Shown: one piece after another, positions 44,963 through 54,289 of the stretch | Numbering within the stretch: the first letter of the stretch is position 1 | How the letters are laid out: every line of letters starts with the position of its first letter | Assembly (NCBI GenBank): GCA_013824115.1 | Contig: PNNG01000034.1 | Span: 1-64,000, forward strand | From: Sphingobacteriaceae bacterium | GTDB lineage: Bacteria > Bacteroidota > Bacteroidia > UBA7662 | Direction of reading: 5' to 3' | DNA length: 64,000 nt | Notes under the pieces: model-generated | Told to the model about the DNA's origin: nothing | Database searches by the model: none | Seen by the model: only the letters and a program-made list of their open reading frames with translations | Program-made: the position numbers and the translations under genes

Positions 44963-46153
44963 ATGCGAAAAAAGTATATATTTCAGTGGAGCTTGTTGTG
45001 GTTCATGCTTGTGAAAATTACTGTGGCACAATCGCCCGAATGGGAAAATTATTGGTTCCAATTAAAACAACTTCCAGTTGATTCTGTCAAAGAACTGCGG
45101 CTCGACGGCATGAGGCTGCATGAATTTCCAGAGGTGTTGTTGGAATACAGAGAGGTGACCAAAATCAGCCTCGACAACAACTATTTAGTGGCCTTGCCAG
45201 TGGAGTTGAGTCAGTTTACCAAGCTCGAAAAACTCTCTTTGCGGTCGAACTTGCTGTCGGGAAATGAAGTCAACTTGAGGCCTTTTAAAAATCTCAAAAT
45301 CATTGATTTAGGCAGTAATCGATTCAGCAAAAGCTTGAAGATTCGTACGTCCAAACGCTTACAAAAACTGTCGCTCTATGGCATGGGTTTGCAAAAAGTG
45401 CAATTCCAAGGCAGATTGCCAAAAGAAATCGATCTTTCTTCTTCGAGACTCAATGAATTGTCGTGGGGTTTGTTTCGCAAGCCCAGGGTGGAAGTACTTG
45501 TGTTGCATTCTAATTACCTTACTACTTTACCTCAAGGGGTGAGTAAATTGAGGCATTTGCGCAAGTTGGTTTTAGGAAATAATCATTTCGAAAGCATACC
45601 TGCAGAGATGGCACGCATGCGCAGGCTCGAAAGCTTGATGTTCTATAAAAACAAACTCACTCACTTGCCCGACTTTGTATGGACCATGCATGCACTCCAG
45701 GAAATAGATGTACACCACAACCGTATTTATGAATTGCCTCATGGCATTGGGGCATTGACCCAACTTTCCGAGTTGTACTTGGCCAATAATTGCTTGATAA
45801 GTCTGCCAGATAGTTTGGGCAAATTGTCGCAGTTGCGCTACTTGTATTTGGAGAACAACGAGCTCGAAGCCTTGCCTTCAAGCTTTTCTGAGCTTGGGTC
45901 GTTGCAAAGGCTAAGTTTGCTTGGAAACCGTTTTTTGGTTTATCCGGCCGCTTTATACCAAATGCCATGGTTACATGAGCTCGACCTTTCAGAAAACGAT
46001 ATCGAATCGTTTCCAACCGACTTTAAGCATTGGAAACAGCTTCGGTTATTGCTACTGCATGAGAATGCCTGCAAAAACGGTATGACGTGTATGCTTGAGT
46101 TAATGCGCCTCGAACAAAATCTAACCAACCAAGAAATCAGACTGGTGTATTAA
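44963..46153 (+). CDS. Secreted leucine-rich-repeat protein
   Basis: Signal-peptide-like N-terminus and repeated LxxLxLxxNxLxxLPxx units through the C-terminal two thirds. Confidence 0.9.
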   Translation: MRKKYIFQWSLLWFMLVKITVAQSPEWENYWFQLKQLPVDSVKELRLDGMRLHEFPEVLLEYREVTKISLDNNYLVALPVELSQFTKLEKLSLRSNLLSGNEVNLRPFKNLKIIDLGSNRFSKSLKIRTSKRLQKLSLYGMGLQKVQFQGRLPKEIDLSSSRLNELSWGLFRKPRVEVLVLHSNYLTTLPQGVSKLRHLRKLVLGNNHFESIPAEMARMRRLESLMFYKNKLTHLPDFVWTMHALQEIDVHHNRIYELPHGIGALTQLSELYLANNCLISLPDSLGKLSQLRYLYLENNELEALPSSFSELGSLQRLSLLGNRFLVYPAALYQMPWLHELDLSENDIESFPTDFKHWKQLRLLLLHENACKNGMTCMLELMRLEQNLTNQEIRLVY

Positions 46154-46178
46154 AAAAGGGGCCGAAGCCCCTTTTTTT
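46151..46178. terminator. Bidirectional rho-independent terminator
   Basis: aaaaaaggggc-cgaa-gccccttttttt between convergent genes. Confidence 0.88.
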
Positions 46179-47989
46179 TAACTCATTTGAATGCTGCGTT
46201 CGATGAATGCGGTGAGTGCAGGCCCCTTTAGCATGCCTTGTGAAAGCAAGGCCAAATCGAAAGCCTGACGGGCAAGCATTTCCTTTTTGTCGTCGGAAGC
46301 TTCTGCCACCCTTTGTAAGAACGGGTGGGCAGTATTCAATACCAACTGTTTCGGCTCTTTCATATTTCCTCCAAACATGCTGCCACCACCTGTAGCGGCC
46401 ATCTCGTTCATGCGACGGATGAACTCCGAACGCGTTACTACCACCGGTTGATCGTCGGGCGAAAGGGGAGAAGCGCTTACGGTAAACTCACCTTCCTTGC
46501 CCAAATCTTCAAAAAGGCTAATTACCGCTTTTTGTTGGTCTTCGGTCAATAGGGCGTGATAGCTTTCCTCCTTTTCTACCAATTTGTCGATGGTATCGGC
46601 ATCCACACGCTTGAATTGGGTTTTTTCCAATTTGCTTTCGAGGAAACTGAGGTAATGGCTATCAATTACACTGCCCAGCTGAAGCACATTGTAATTGCGC
46701 TTTTCGGCAGCAGCCACAAAACCATGCTGCGCTTCCGCATCGCTCGTGTATAAAACCACCAACTGCTCGTTTTTATCGGTTTGAAGGGCTTTGATGCTTT
46801 CGGCGTAGTCTTCCCAAGTGCTGAGTTTGCCGTTGGTGTCTTTGTACAAGCAGAAAGCCTTGGCGCGGTCGTAGAACTTTTCATCGCTCAACATGCCATA
46901 CTTCACAAAAAGATCGAGGTTTTCCCACTTTCCTTCAAAATCTTCACGGTTGTTCTTGAAAATCTCGTGCAACTTATCAGCTACTTTTTTGCTGATGTGG
47001 CTGTTGATTTTCTTCACATTGGCGTCGGTTTGTAAGAACGAACGCGATACATTGAGCGGAATGTCGGGTGAGTCGATTACACCATGCAACAATCGAAGAT
47101 AATCGGGCACGATCTCTTCCACAGCATCGGTGATGAACACCTGGCGGCTATAGAGCTGAATCTTGTTCCGGTTGGGTTCAAAATCGGCTTTGAGTTTGGG
47201 AAAGAACAATACACCAGTGAGGTTGAAAGGATAATCCACATTGAGGTGAATCCAGAAAAGCGGCTTTTCAGCCATGGGGTAGAGGTCCTCGTAGAATTTC
47301 TGGTAATCCTCATCACTGAGCTCGGTGGGCTTTTTAGTCCACAAAGGCTTTGTGTCGTTCACCTGCTCGCCTTCAAACTCGATGGCCACAGGTAAAAAGC
47401 GACAATATTTTTTGAGAATTTCTTTCAGGCGCCAGCTATTGAGGAATTCCTCTGAATCCTCGGCAACATGCAAAATGATGTCGGTACCACGCTCTGTTCG
47501 GCTGCCTTCACTGATTTCGAATGAAGTACTTCCGTCGCAGGTCCAGCAAGCAGCCTGAGCACCTTCTTGGCACGACAGTGATTGTATTTCTACGGTTTTC
47601 GATACCATGAAAGCAGAGTAGAAACCCAAACCAAAGGCCCCAATCATATTGTTGAGGTCGGTTTTGTCTTTGTACTTTTCTACAAATTCGGTTGCGCCCG
47701 AAAAAGCCACCTGATTGATATACTTTTCCATTTCATCGGCCGTCAGACCAATGCCCGAATCGCTGATGGTGATGGTCTTGGCATCCTTATCGAAACTCAC
47801 TTGCACTTTCAATTCGCCCACTTCACCTTTGAATTCACCCATGGAACTCAATGCGGCTATTTTTTGGCTGGCATCTACCGCGTTGCTTACCAACTCACGT
47901 AGAAAGATTTCGTGGTTGGAGTAAAGCGACTTTTTGATAATGGGAAAGATGTTTTCGGTATTCACCGAAATACTACCGGTTCTGTTCAT
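46178..47989 (-). CDS. htpG: Molecular chaperone HtpG (Hsp90)
   Basis: SLYSNHEIFLRELVSNAVDASQKI, DSGIGLTADEMEKYINQVAFSGATEF. Start ATG 47989 (MNRTGSISVNTENIF). Confidence 0.96.
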   Translation of the reverse strand: MNRTGSISVNTENIFPIIKKSLYSNHEIFLRELVSNAVDASQKIAALSSMGEFKGEVGELKVQVSFDKDAKTITISDSGIGLTADEMEKYINQVAFSGATEFVEKYKDKTDLNNMIGAFGLGFYSAFMVSKTVEIQSLSCQEGAQAACWTCDGSTSFEISEGSRTERGTDIILHVAEDSEEFLNSWRLKEILKKYCRFLPVAIEFEGEQVNDTKPLWTKKPTELSDEDYQKFYEDLYPMAEKPLFWIHLNVDYPFNLTGVLFFPKLKADFEPNRNKIQLYSRQVFITDAVEEIVPDYLRLLHGVIDSPDIPLNVSRSFLQTDANVKKINSHISKKVADKLHEIFKNNREDFEGKWENLDLFVKYGMLSDEKFYDRAKAFCLYKDTNGKLSTWEDYAESIKALQTDKNEQLVVLYTSDAEAQHGFVAAAEKRNYNVLQLGSVIDSHYLSFLESKLEKTQFKRVDADTIDKLVEKEESYHALLTEDQQKAVISLFEDLGKEGEFTVSASPLSPDDQPVVVTRSEFIRRMNEMAATGGGSMFGGNMKEPKQLVLNTAHPFLQRVAEASDDKKEMLARQAFDLALLSQGMLKGPALTAFIERSIQMS

Positions 47990-48107
47990 GTGATTCGTTT
48001 CTTTTAGGCTGTTCAAAGGCGGTGCCAGCCGCGTGAAGGCTGTCAATTTGACACAATCTAGAACGCTATAGCTGGTGTGCGACCGAGCATGTGCCAAAGT
48101 TGGCAGC

Positions 48108-49205
48108 TTATGCTCCGATGGTAAGTTTGTTAGGGAAGCTTACCCTAAACACACTGCCTTCACCCAAAACAGAGGTGACTTCGATGGTGCCACCAATCCT
48201 GTTTACCGCATCTTTGGTAATGTAAAGCCCTACTCCCGAGCCTGGATTATTGTTGGTAGCGCGGTGAAACATTTTGAAAATACCCTCTAATTCGTCGGTG
48301 GCGATGCCTATACCACCATCGGCAACTTCAAATGCGGCCTGCTGCTCGGAAATTTCTGCCCGTATTTCGACCCATTTCGCTCCTTCCTGCTTCTGATACC
48401 GATAAGCATTGCTAATGAGATTGGTGAGTATTATTTGTAGTTTGGTTCTATCGGCCACCAAAGGAGCGGTGCATTGAAGCCTTTTTCTCAGCTCTATGTT
48501 TTGAAGCTTTAATTTCGGATCAAGATCTCGCAATATATCTTCCACCAATAATTCCAAATCGATTTCGGTATGCTTTACCTCAATACGGTTATTGCGGTAG
48601 TATCCAATGATGTTTTTGATGAATTCGTCCATGCGTTGAACGCTCTCTTCAATCATATCGAAATACTTTTCGGTATTGCTCAGATCCTTTTCCATGCGCG
48701 ATAAACGAACAATTCCCAAGATGCTCATCAATGGAGAGCGCATATCATGGGAAGCACTGTACACGAATTTATCTAGCTCCTGGTAGGCTTTTTCAAGCTC
48801 AATATTTTTTTCTATGAGCTGAACACGCGTATGATATACCTCAAAAGCACTGTTAATGGCTTCCCTAATTTCTTCTTCTTGCCAGGGCTTTTGCAAATAC
48901 CTGAAGATATTTCCCATATTCACCGCACTAATGACCGCTTGTATATCGGTATAGCCAGTGAGCAAAATACGCATGGTATGCGGGTTCGTTTTTTTAATCG
49001 ATTCTAAAAACTCTATGCCGGTTTCTTTGGGCATTCGTTGGTCGGCAACTACCACCGGTATTTCATGCTCGGCCAAAAAAGCACGTCCTTCTTCTGCCGA
49101 CTCGGCAATGAAAATTTGGTAATCGTTTCTAAATGAGGCCCTGAAAGCATATAAATTATGCCTTTCATCGTCTACATAAAGCACAGCTATTTTTTGATTA
49201 ATCAC
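48108..49205 (-). CDS. Receiver domain-histidine kinase fusion (response regulator/hybrid kinase)
   Basis: N-terminal receiver LYVDDERHNLYAF...VVADQRMPKETGIEFLE...LLTGYTDIQAV; H box SASHDMRSPLMS; GSGVGLYITKDAV. Confidence 0.92.
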   Translation of the reverse strand: MINQKIAVLYVDDERHNLYAFRASFRNDYQIFIAESAEEGRAFLAEHEIPVVVADQRMPKETGIEFLESIKKTNPHTMRILLTGYTDIQAVISAVNMGNIFRYLQKPWQEEEIREAINSAFEVYHTRVQLIEKNIELEKAYQELDKFVYSASHDMRSPLMSILGIVRLSRMEKDLSNTEKYFDMIEESVQRMDEFIKNIIGYYRNNRIEVKHTEIDLELLVEDILRDLDPKLKLQNIELRKRLQCTAPLVADRTKLQIILTNLISNAYRYQKQEGAKWVEIRAEISEQQAAFEVADGGIGIATDELEGIFKMFHRATNNNPGSGVGLYITKDAVNRIGGTIEVTSVLGEGSVFRVSFPNKLTIGA

Positions 49206-51352
49206 TTGGTGTGCTGTTTAGGTAGCAAGATATGAAAAGTAGTACCCACTTTGGGCGTACTTTCTACGTCAATTTTTCCATTGTGTGCCTCTATGATGCT
49301 GTATACAATGGATAAGCCCAGGCCGGTACCATGCCCTACTTGCTTGGTGGTGAAAAAGGGATCGAATATCTTTTCTTTGGTTTCGGAAGTCATACCTGGA
49401 CCATTATCTCTGATAGATATGCGCACATGATCTTGTTCCGACTGTGTGGTAATTTCTACTACCCCACGTTGCAATGGTGATTCGTTCTCCAGAATGGCTT
49501 GAATGGCATTGTTGGTTATATTCATAATGACCTGATTCATTTTACCAGGATAGCACTCTACAAAGGCATCGGGGTCATAATTTTTTACCAAGTCGATTTT
49601 GCCTCCCATGCTACTGTTCAATAAAATCAAGGTGCTTTCGATACCTTCATTGATATCTACCTTTTTGAGATCGCTCTCGTCGAGCCGCGAGAATATTCTC
49701 AAGCCTTTCACTATTTCTGCGGTCCGTTTCGCGCCTTCTTCCATGCCATTGAGCAGAATGTTGATTTCTTCCTTTAAAAATTCAAAATCGAGCTCTCTCT
49801 CGAGTTTTTTGATTTTAGCCAATTGCGCTTGATAATCTACCCCGGCAACATGAAGCTCGCCATAAGCATTTAATAGGGTCATTAAGTCATCCATATCGCG
49901 ACGTAACGGCACTATGTTGGATGTTACAAAATTGATAGGATTGTTGATTTCGTGCGCAATTCCAGCAGTTAACTGACCTAATGAGGCCATTTTTTCTGAA
50001 TTCACGAGCTGTGTTTGGGTGTTTTTGAGATCATCGAGGGTGTTTTCGAGCTCATAGTTGGTCTTTTGCAGTGCCTCAGTGCGTTCGGCTACTTTCGCTT
50101 CCAAAACCAGGTTTTGTTCTCTTACCAACTTCTCATTTTCGAGAGATACTTGCAGCGCCAAGGCTTGAGAAGTTTCCTTTTCTTTTTTCAATATGTTAAT
50201 TCTATCGGCAAGGGCAACGCTCAGAAGTACTGCCTCAATGGCAGAACCGATAATAAGCGCATTTTTGGTGAGAAAGTTAAATGGAAGCCAGCCCAGATTT
50301 CGAGACACGAACACAAACATGCCTATCATAAAAATGGACCAGGCAAACAAGAAGAACATGGCACTTCGTTCACCTTGAATGCTCAACCTAATAGAAAAGT
50401 AAAGGGCGTAAAAGCTCAAAGTCAAGGCCAAGGCATCCAAAAAATTATAGCTTAGCTGCCTCCAGCCAAGGAGATATATAATTAGCGCAAGTACATAAAC
50501 AATGGCAAATAATTTCAACCCTTTGTCGATAAGGGGTAGTTTCGACTTGATGGGCAAGAAGGTCCGCACAAACTGTATTGCCCCCACGCCACTGACGGCA
50601 CTGAATATTACTACCGATAATTGGTTGAGATAGGGCCAATCAAATAAGACGTATTTAAAAACATATCCTTGTAAGGCCGCTTGGGCGAGGGCAATCCCCG
50701 CTATATAGGTAATGTAGTATAAATATGATTTATCGCGAATGCTCAGAAATAGAAATAAGTTGTAAAAAAACATCACGAACATGATTCCGAAATAAATCCC
50801 CGCAATGAGGTCGGTTTGGTAGTTATTCGTAAGAATGTCTTTGCGCCTTCCTGCCAAAAGAGGGATATTCACTTGCTCCATCGACTTGACCTTTAAGAGC
50901 AAGATGCAATTTTCACCCGAGTCGAGTTCAAATGGAAAAATGAAATGCTGGTGCTGAAAAAGGCGTTGCGAGAACGGCAAAGCATCACCTGTTTTGAATG
51001 ACAACCATTCATTGTTTCTTATGAAAAAGGCTTCTACCGAATCGAGCTGAGGGTTACTTAATTCGATAGCAAGCAATTTTTCATTTGTACCATTGATGAT
51101 TTCTAATTTCAACCAATAGGTGGAAGTAGAGTACTGTAAATTGGGGACCCTTCCCTGAAATGGGGTGAACTTCCCGGCTTCTTTGAGAATAGAAGTTGCA
51201 TCCCAAACGCCATCAACATCTTCGTATATGCCTAAATAGCGACCTTCAATGATACTCGGACTTCTTTCCGATATGATATAAGGGATTTCTGCAAATGCCA
51301 ATCGATGGAGAGATGCTAAAAAAAGCACACACAATAACCATTTGTGCTTCAT
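49202..51352 (-). CDS. 7TMR-DISM family sensor histidine kinase
   Basis: Signal peptide, extracellular DISM-type domain (ISERSPSIIEGRYLGIYEDVDGVWD...TSTYWLKLEI), multi-TM region, H box GIAHEINNPINFV, GTGLGLSIVYSIIEAHNG. 4-nt overlaps on both sides. Confidence 0.92.
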   Translation of the reverse strand: MKHKWLLCVLFLASLHRLAFAEIPYIISERSPSIIEGRYLGIYEDVDGVWDATSILKEAGKFTPFQGRVPNLQYSTSTYWLKLEIINGTNEKLLAIELSNPQLDSVEAFFIRNNEWLSFKTGDALPFSQRLFQHQHFIFPFELDSGENCILLLKVKSMEQVNIPLLAGRRKDILTNNYQTDLIAGIYFGIMFVMFFYNLFLFLSIRDKSYLYYITYIAGIALAQAALQGYVFKYVLFDWPYLNQLSVVIFSAVSGVGAIQFVRTFLPIKSKLPLIDKGLKLFAIVYVLALIIYLLGWRQLSYNFLDALALTLSFYALYFSIRLSIQGERSAMFFLFAWSIFMIGMFVFVSRNLGWLPFNFLTKNALIIGSAIEAVLLSVALADRINILKKEKETSQALALQVSLENEKLVREQNLVLEAKVAERTEALQKTNYELENTLDDLKNTQTQLVNSEKMASLGQLTAGIAHEINNPINFVTSNIVPLRRDMDDLMTLLNAYGELHVAGVDYQAQLAKIKKLERELDFEFLKEEINILLNGMEEGAKRTAEIVKGLRIFSRLDESDLKKVDINEGIESTLILLNSSMGGKIDLVKNYDPDAFVECYPGKMNQVIMNITNNAIQAILENESPLQRGVVEITTQSEQDHVRISIRDNGPGMTSETKEKIFDPFFTTKQVGHGTGLGLSIVYSIIEAHNGKIDVESTPKVGTTFHILLPKQHTK

Positions 51353-52089
51353 TGCAGGGCTAGTTTAAACTCATTCACGTCAACTCCTTTGATTTCAAGG
51401 TTATAGTGGATATTTACTTCCACATTTCGTAGCGGCGACATTTCGGTGTAAACCTGGTTTAGGTTTTTTCGTATATCAAAAATACGTTGTTGCTCTTGGG
51501 GATCGGCTTGCGTAATGGTTTGCGCGTCTTCAAGCAACACAATGGTAGCCAGTAAATCGAGTTTGGGATAATAGAATGTGCCGTTGTTGCCAATGCTTTT
51601 TAGTACCCTACAGCCCACTTTCTCTGCAAATTTCACTGTATAAGGGGCGCACAAGGCGAAGATGCTCTCAATGCCTATTTGCTCGGCTATCACTACTCCC
51701 ACACGGGTAGCAAAAAAGGCACCGATGCCCAAACCGGCAACTTCACGCGAGTTCCACAGTCCGCATAACTCTGCAGTGCCATTTTGAGCGTATTGCGCAA
51801 CCACTTCGTAGATCCGCTTGTCGAACTCACCAGTGGCTTCCTCAATAGGAAGCGGTTGATTGCCACCACTGCATTGCAATCGTGCCCCGCCTAAAACGCG
51901 GTCACCATTTTCATTTTCAACAATGATCACAAAATTACCCGGATTGTATTTCCAATCGTGATTGGCAGAAGTTACTTTTTTCACGCCTGCTACTTCCAAT
52001 ACGTGGGCATGCCCTTCAATGAATCGGTCGCATGAAGCAGGGTCATCGGTTGCCCTAAAAGCACGTATTCGAATGCTATTCACCGACAT
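51349..52089 (-). CDS. GNAT-fold acyltransferase-like protein (N-acyl amino acid synthase/autoinducer-synthase-like)
   Basis: VLGGARLQCSGG, AELCGLWNSREVAGLGIGAFFATRVGVVIAEQIGIESIFALCAPYTVKFAEKVGCRV. Confidence 0.65.
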   Translation of the reverse strand: MSVNSIRIRAFRATDDPASCDRFIEGHAHVLEVAGVKKVTSANHDWKYNPGNFVIIVENENGDRVLGGARLQCSGGNQPLPIEEATGEFDKRIYEVVAQYAQNGTAELCGLWNSREVAGLGIGAFFATRVGVVIAEQIGIESIFALCAPYTVKFAEKVGCRVLKSIGNNGTFYYPKLDLLATIVLLEDAQTITQADPQEQQRIFDIRKNLNQVYTEMSPLRNVEVNIHYNLEIKGVDVNEFKLALQ

Positions 52090-53197
52090 CCTGTTGTTGA
52101 TTGCTGCGCACTATTTGATGTACATCAATGTAGTAGCGCCCCGAGGGTATAGTTTCTTGCAGCAGAATTCGCCTGGCAGTATCAGCAACATGACCACCTC
52201 CGGCATACACCGCAGAAGCCAGTTGGGGCCAGGTGGTAATGCTTTTGCCCAACTCGCTGTAAGAAAAACGGAGTCGGTCCGACACCTGAGCCACATCCAC
52301 AATGGCAGTGAGATACTGCATTTTGAGAAGGGGATTCCAGCTTTCCGGTGGGTAGTTTTGCAAGAGGTGTTCAATTTTGCCATGAAACAACGACCTATGA
52401 GGTTCTAAGTCGAAACGTTCGATATCGAGCATGCCCCTGTCGGATGTTTCCATCAGGGTGGCCAACTTTCGCGAACGTGCAGCAAAACGCATGGCTAATT
52501 TCATCTCCAAGCTATCGCATTCGTCAATCAGCAAGTCGAGCGGACTGCTACCACCCAAAAAGTCGTCTAAATTCGAGGTTGTTAATCCATCGACAAATAC
52601 TTCTACGCGAAAATAGGGGTCTAATTCAGCAATTTCACGTGCCATTAGCACCGCTTTATGAAGGCCTATATCTTGCACCGACGCACGTATACGATTTAAG
52701 TTGCTTAAATCAATGGTGTCGAAATCGGCCAACTTTAACCGACCGCAACCTCTTTCTAAAGCAATGGTATAGGCAATGGCACTTCCAACCGACAAGCCTA
52801 CTACTCCGATGCATTTGGTGGCCAACGCAGCTTGTTCTTCTGGCGTGATTTTGTACTTGTTACGGGAGGTTCTTACTTCTATGAATTCTGCTTCATCTAA
52901 TAAATGCACCATTCTTCGGCTCCAGGGGTACCAAACCCAGGCGCCGTATTCATGCAAGCCAACATCACCCAAGTGTTGTTGAATAAACACATTCAGCTGT
53001 GCTTTATCAAGAGGGGTTTCAGGTCGGCGGATTTTTATCAGTTCTGCCAATTGAAGCTGAATGGTATCGTGAATCACCAGGTCAGGGTCGCCAACGAGCA
53101 GATTAAAATGCTCAGCATCTTCGGGATCTGTGATTTTAAAAATCCTTGGCGCATAGTCGAGAGGGTCGGCGCCTGGTCTATAATCGAGGTAATCCAT
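52076..53197 (-). CDS. ThiF/E1-like adenylyltransferase (Rv1355c-like, without nitroreductase domain)
   Basis: KCIGVVGLSVGSAIAYTIALERGCGRLKLADFDTIDLSNLNRIRASVQDIGLHKAVLMAREIAELDPY; DECDSLEMKLAMR; no CxxC zinc motif. Confidence 0.85.
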   Translation of the reverse strand: MDYLDYRPGADPLDYAPRIFKITDPEDAEHFNLLVGDPDLVIHDTIQLQLAELIKIRRPETPLDKAQLNVFIQQHLGDVGLHEYGAWVWYPWSRRMVHLLDEAEFIEVRTSRNKYKITPEEQAALATKCIGVVGLSVGSAIAYTIALERGCGRLKLADFDTIDLSNLNRIRASVQDIGLHKAVLMAREIAELDPYFRVEVFVDGLTTSNLDDFLGGSSPLDLLIDECDSLEMKLAMRFAARSRKLATLMETSDRGMLDIERFDLEPHRSLFHGKIEHLLQNYPPESWNPLLKMQYLTAIVDVAQVSDRLRFSYSELGKSITTWPQLASAVYAGGGHVADTARRILLQETIPSGRYYIDVHQIVRSNQQQDVGE

Positions 53198-53262
53198 CTT
53201 TCTTGAGTGCTTTCGTAACCAAATCCGCAGCCAATATAATTAGAAAGGCGGCTCGGAAGTTA

Positions 53263-53290
53263 TTGAATACCGAGAGAAAGTTTATTTTTG
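53263..53290 (+). promoter_or_regulatory. Bacteroidota promoter (TTG-N17-TATTTTTG) for the stand-alone response regulator
   Basis: ttg at 53263, TATTTTTG at 53283-53290, ATG at 53308. Confidence 0.6.
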
Positions 53291-53307
53291 ACGGAAATTC
53301 TTGTCAC

Positions 53308-53772
53308 ATGGCTGAGGAAAAAATTCAGGTACTTTATGTTGATGACGAGGTGAACAACCTCCATTCCTTCAAAGCCGCATTTCGTCGCGATTTTATGGTA
53401 TTTACGGCAGAATCGGCAAAGGAAGGCCTGGCCATCTTGGAGCAGGAACATATTGAAGTGATTATTACCGACCAACGCATGCCAGAAATGACTGGAGTTG
53501 AGTTTTTAGAGTCGGTGATTCCCCACTATCCCGAACCCATTCGGATTTTGTTGACCGGTTACACTGACATTCAGGCCGTAATCGATGCGATCAACAAAGG
53601 CCAGGTTTATCATTATATCACCAAGCCTTGGGACGAGGAGCAGCTCAGAAACATCATCAAAAAGGCGTATGAGGTATACGCGCTGCGAGCCGAAAATAAA
53701 GAGCTGGTGAAAAGCTTGTTGCGTGCCAATGAGCAACTTGAGTTTTTATTGCGACAACGTCTATTGTCGTAG
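53308..53772 (+). CDS. Single-domain response regulator with coiled-coil tail
   Basis: MAEEKIQVLYVDDEVNNLHSFKAAFRRDF...ITDQRMPEMTGVEFLE...LLTGYTDIQAV...KPWDEEQLRNI; start trimmed from the track's 53146. Confidence 0.92.
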   Translation: MAEEKIQVLYVDDEVNNLHSFKAAFRRDFMVFTAESAKEGLAILEQEHIEVIITDQRMPEMTGVEFLESVIPHYPEPIRILLTGYTDIQAVIDAINKGQVYHYITKPWDEEQLRNIIKKAYEVYALRAENKELVKSLLRANEQLEFLLRQRLLS

Positions 53773-54213
53773 TTAGGCTGCTTTGCGGTGCTTAAAAAAG
53801 AGTATCAAGCTACCAGCCCAACCCATTATAATAAGCCATGAAGCAGCCTCTGGCAGTCTTTGTGCTACTTCCATTAAAATGGTCTTTTCAGCTCTATATG
53901 CTGTAACCGCAATGGAAAACACCAAAGCAGAGGAGAGCAAGGCACTCGCATTGAAAAGTTTCTGCACAACGAGCAACGAAAAGTTGCTGAAAGCCAATGT
54001 GATTTGAAGAATTGCAAGTCCTAAACTGAGCCAATACAAGGCCATATTGTCCATTTGGCTTACCACATTGCCGGGAGAATGAGCGTAGGTGAGGTGCTTC
54101 AAGGTATATTGGAGTGTTGCCTCTTGCGCTTCAACGAATTTCCAAGTGAAAATCGGCAAAAACAAGGCAGCTAAAAAGCAGCCAGCCACCATCAAATGAG
54201 CAATCTTCTTCAT
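53773..54213 (-). CDS. Hypothetical membrane protein, about 4 TM segments
   Basis: MKKIAHLMVAGCFLAALFLPIFTWKFVEAQEATLQ...; start trimmed to ATG 54213. Confidence 0.65.
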   Translation of the reverse strand: MKKIAHLMVAGCFLAALFLPIFTWKFVEAQEATLQYTLKHLTYAHSPGNVVSQMDNMALYWLSLGLAILQITLAFSNFSLLVVQKLFNASALLSSALVFSIAVTAYRAEKTILMEVAQRLPEAASWLIIMGWAGSLILFFKHRKAA

Positions 54214-54289
54214 TATTCTTTTTGCAAATCTAAGGCTAAAGCCGAAAGGCCTACCAACATTCCTATTTTTGTATTTCAAAATATGGTTC

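Noticed and set aside
53146-53307. 54-residue N-terminal extension of the response regulator
   Set aside because: Runs back across the promoter and into the ThiF gene; ATG at 53308 places the receiver domain start normally.
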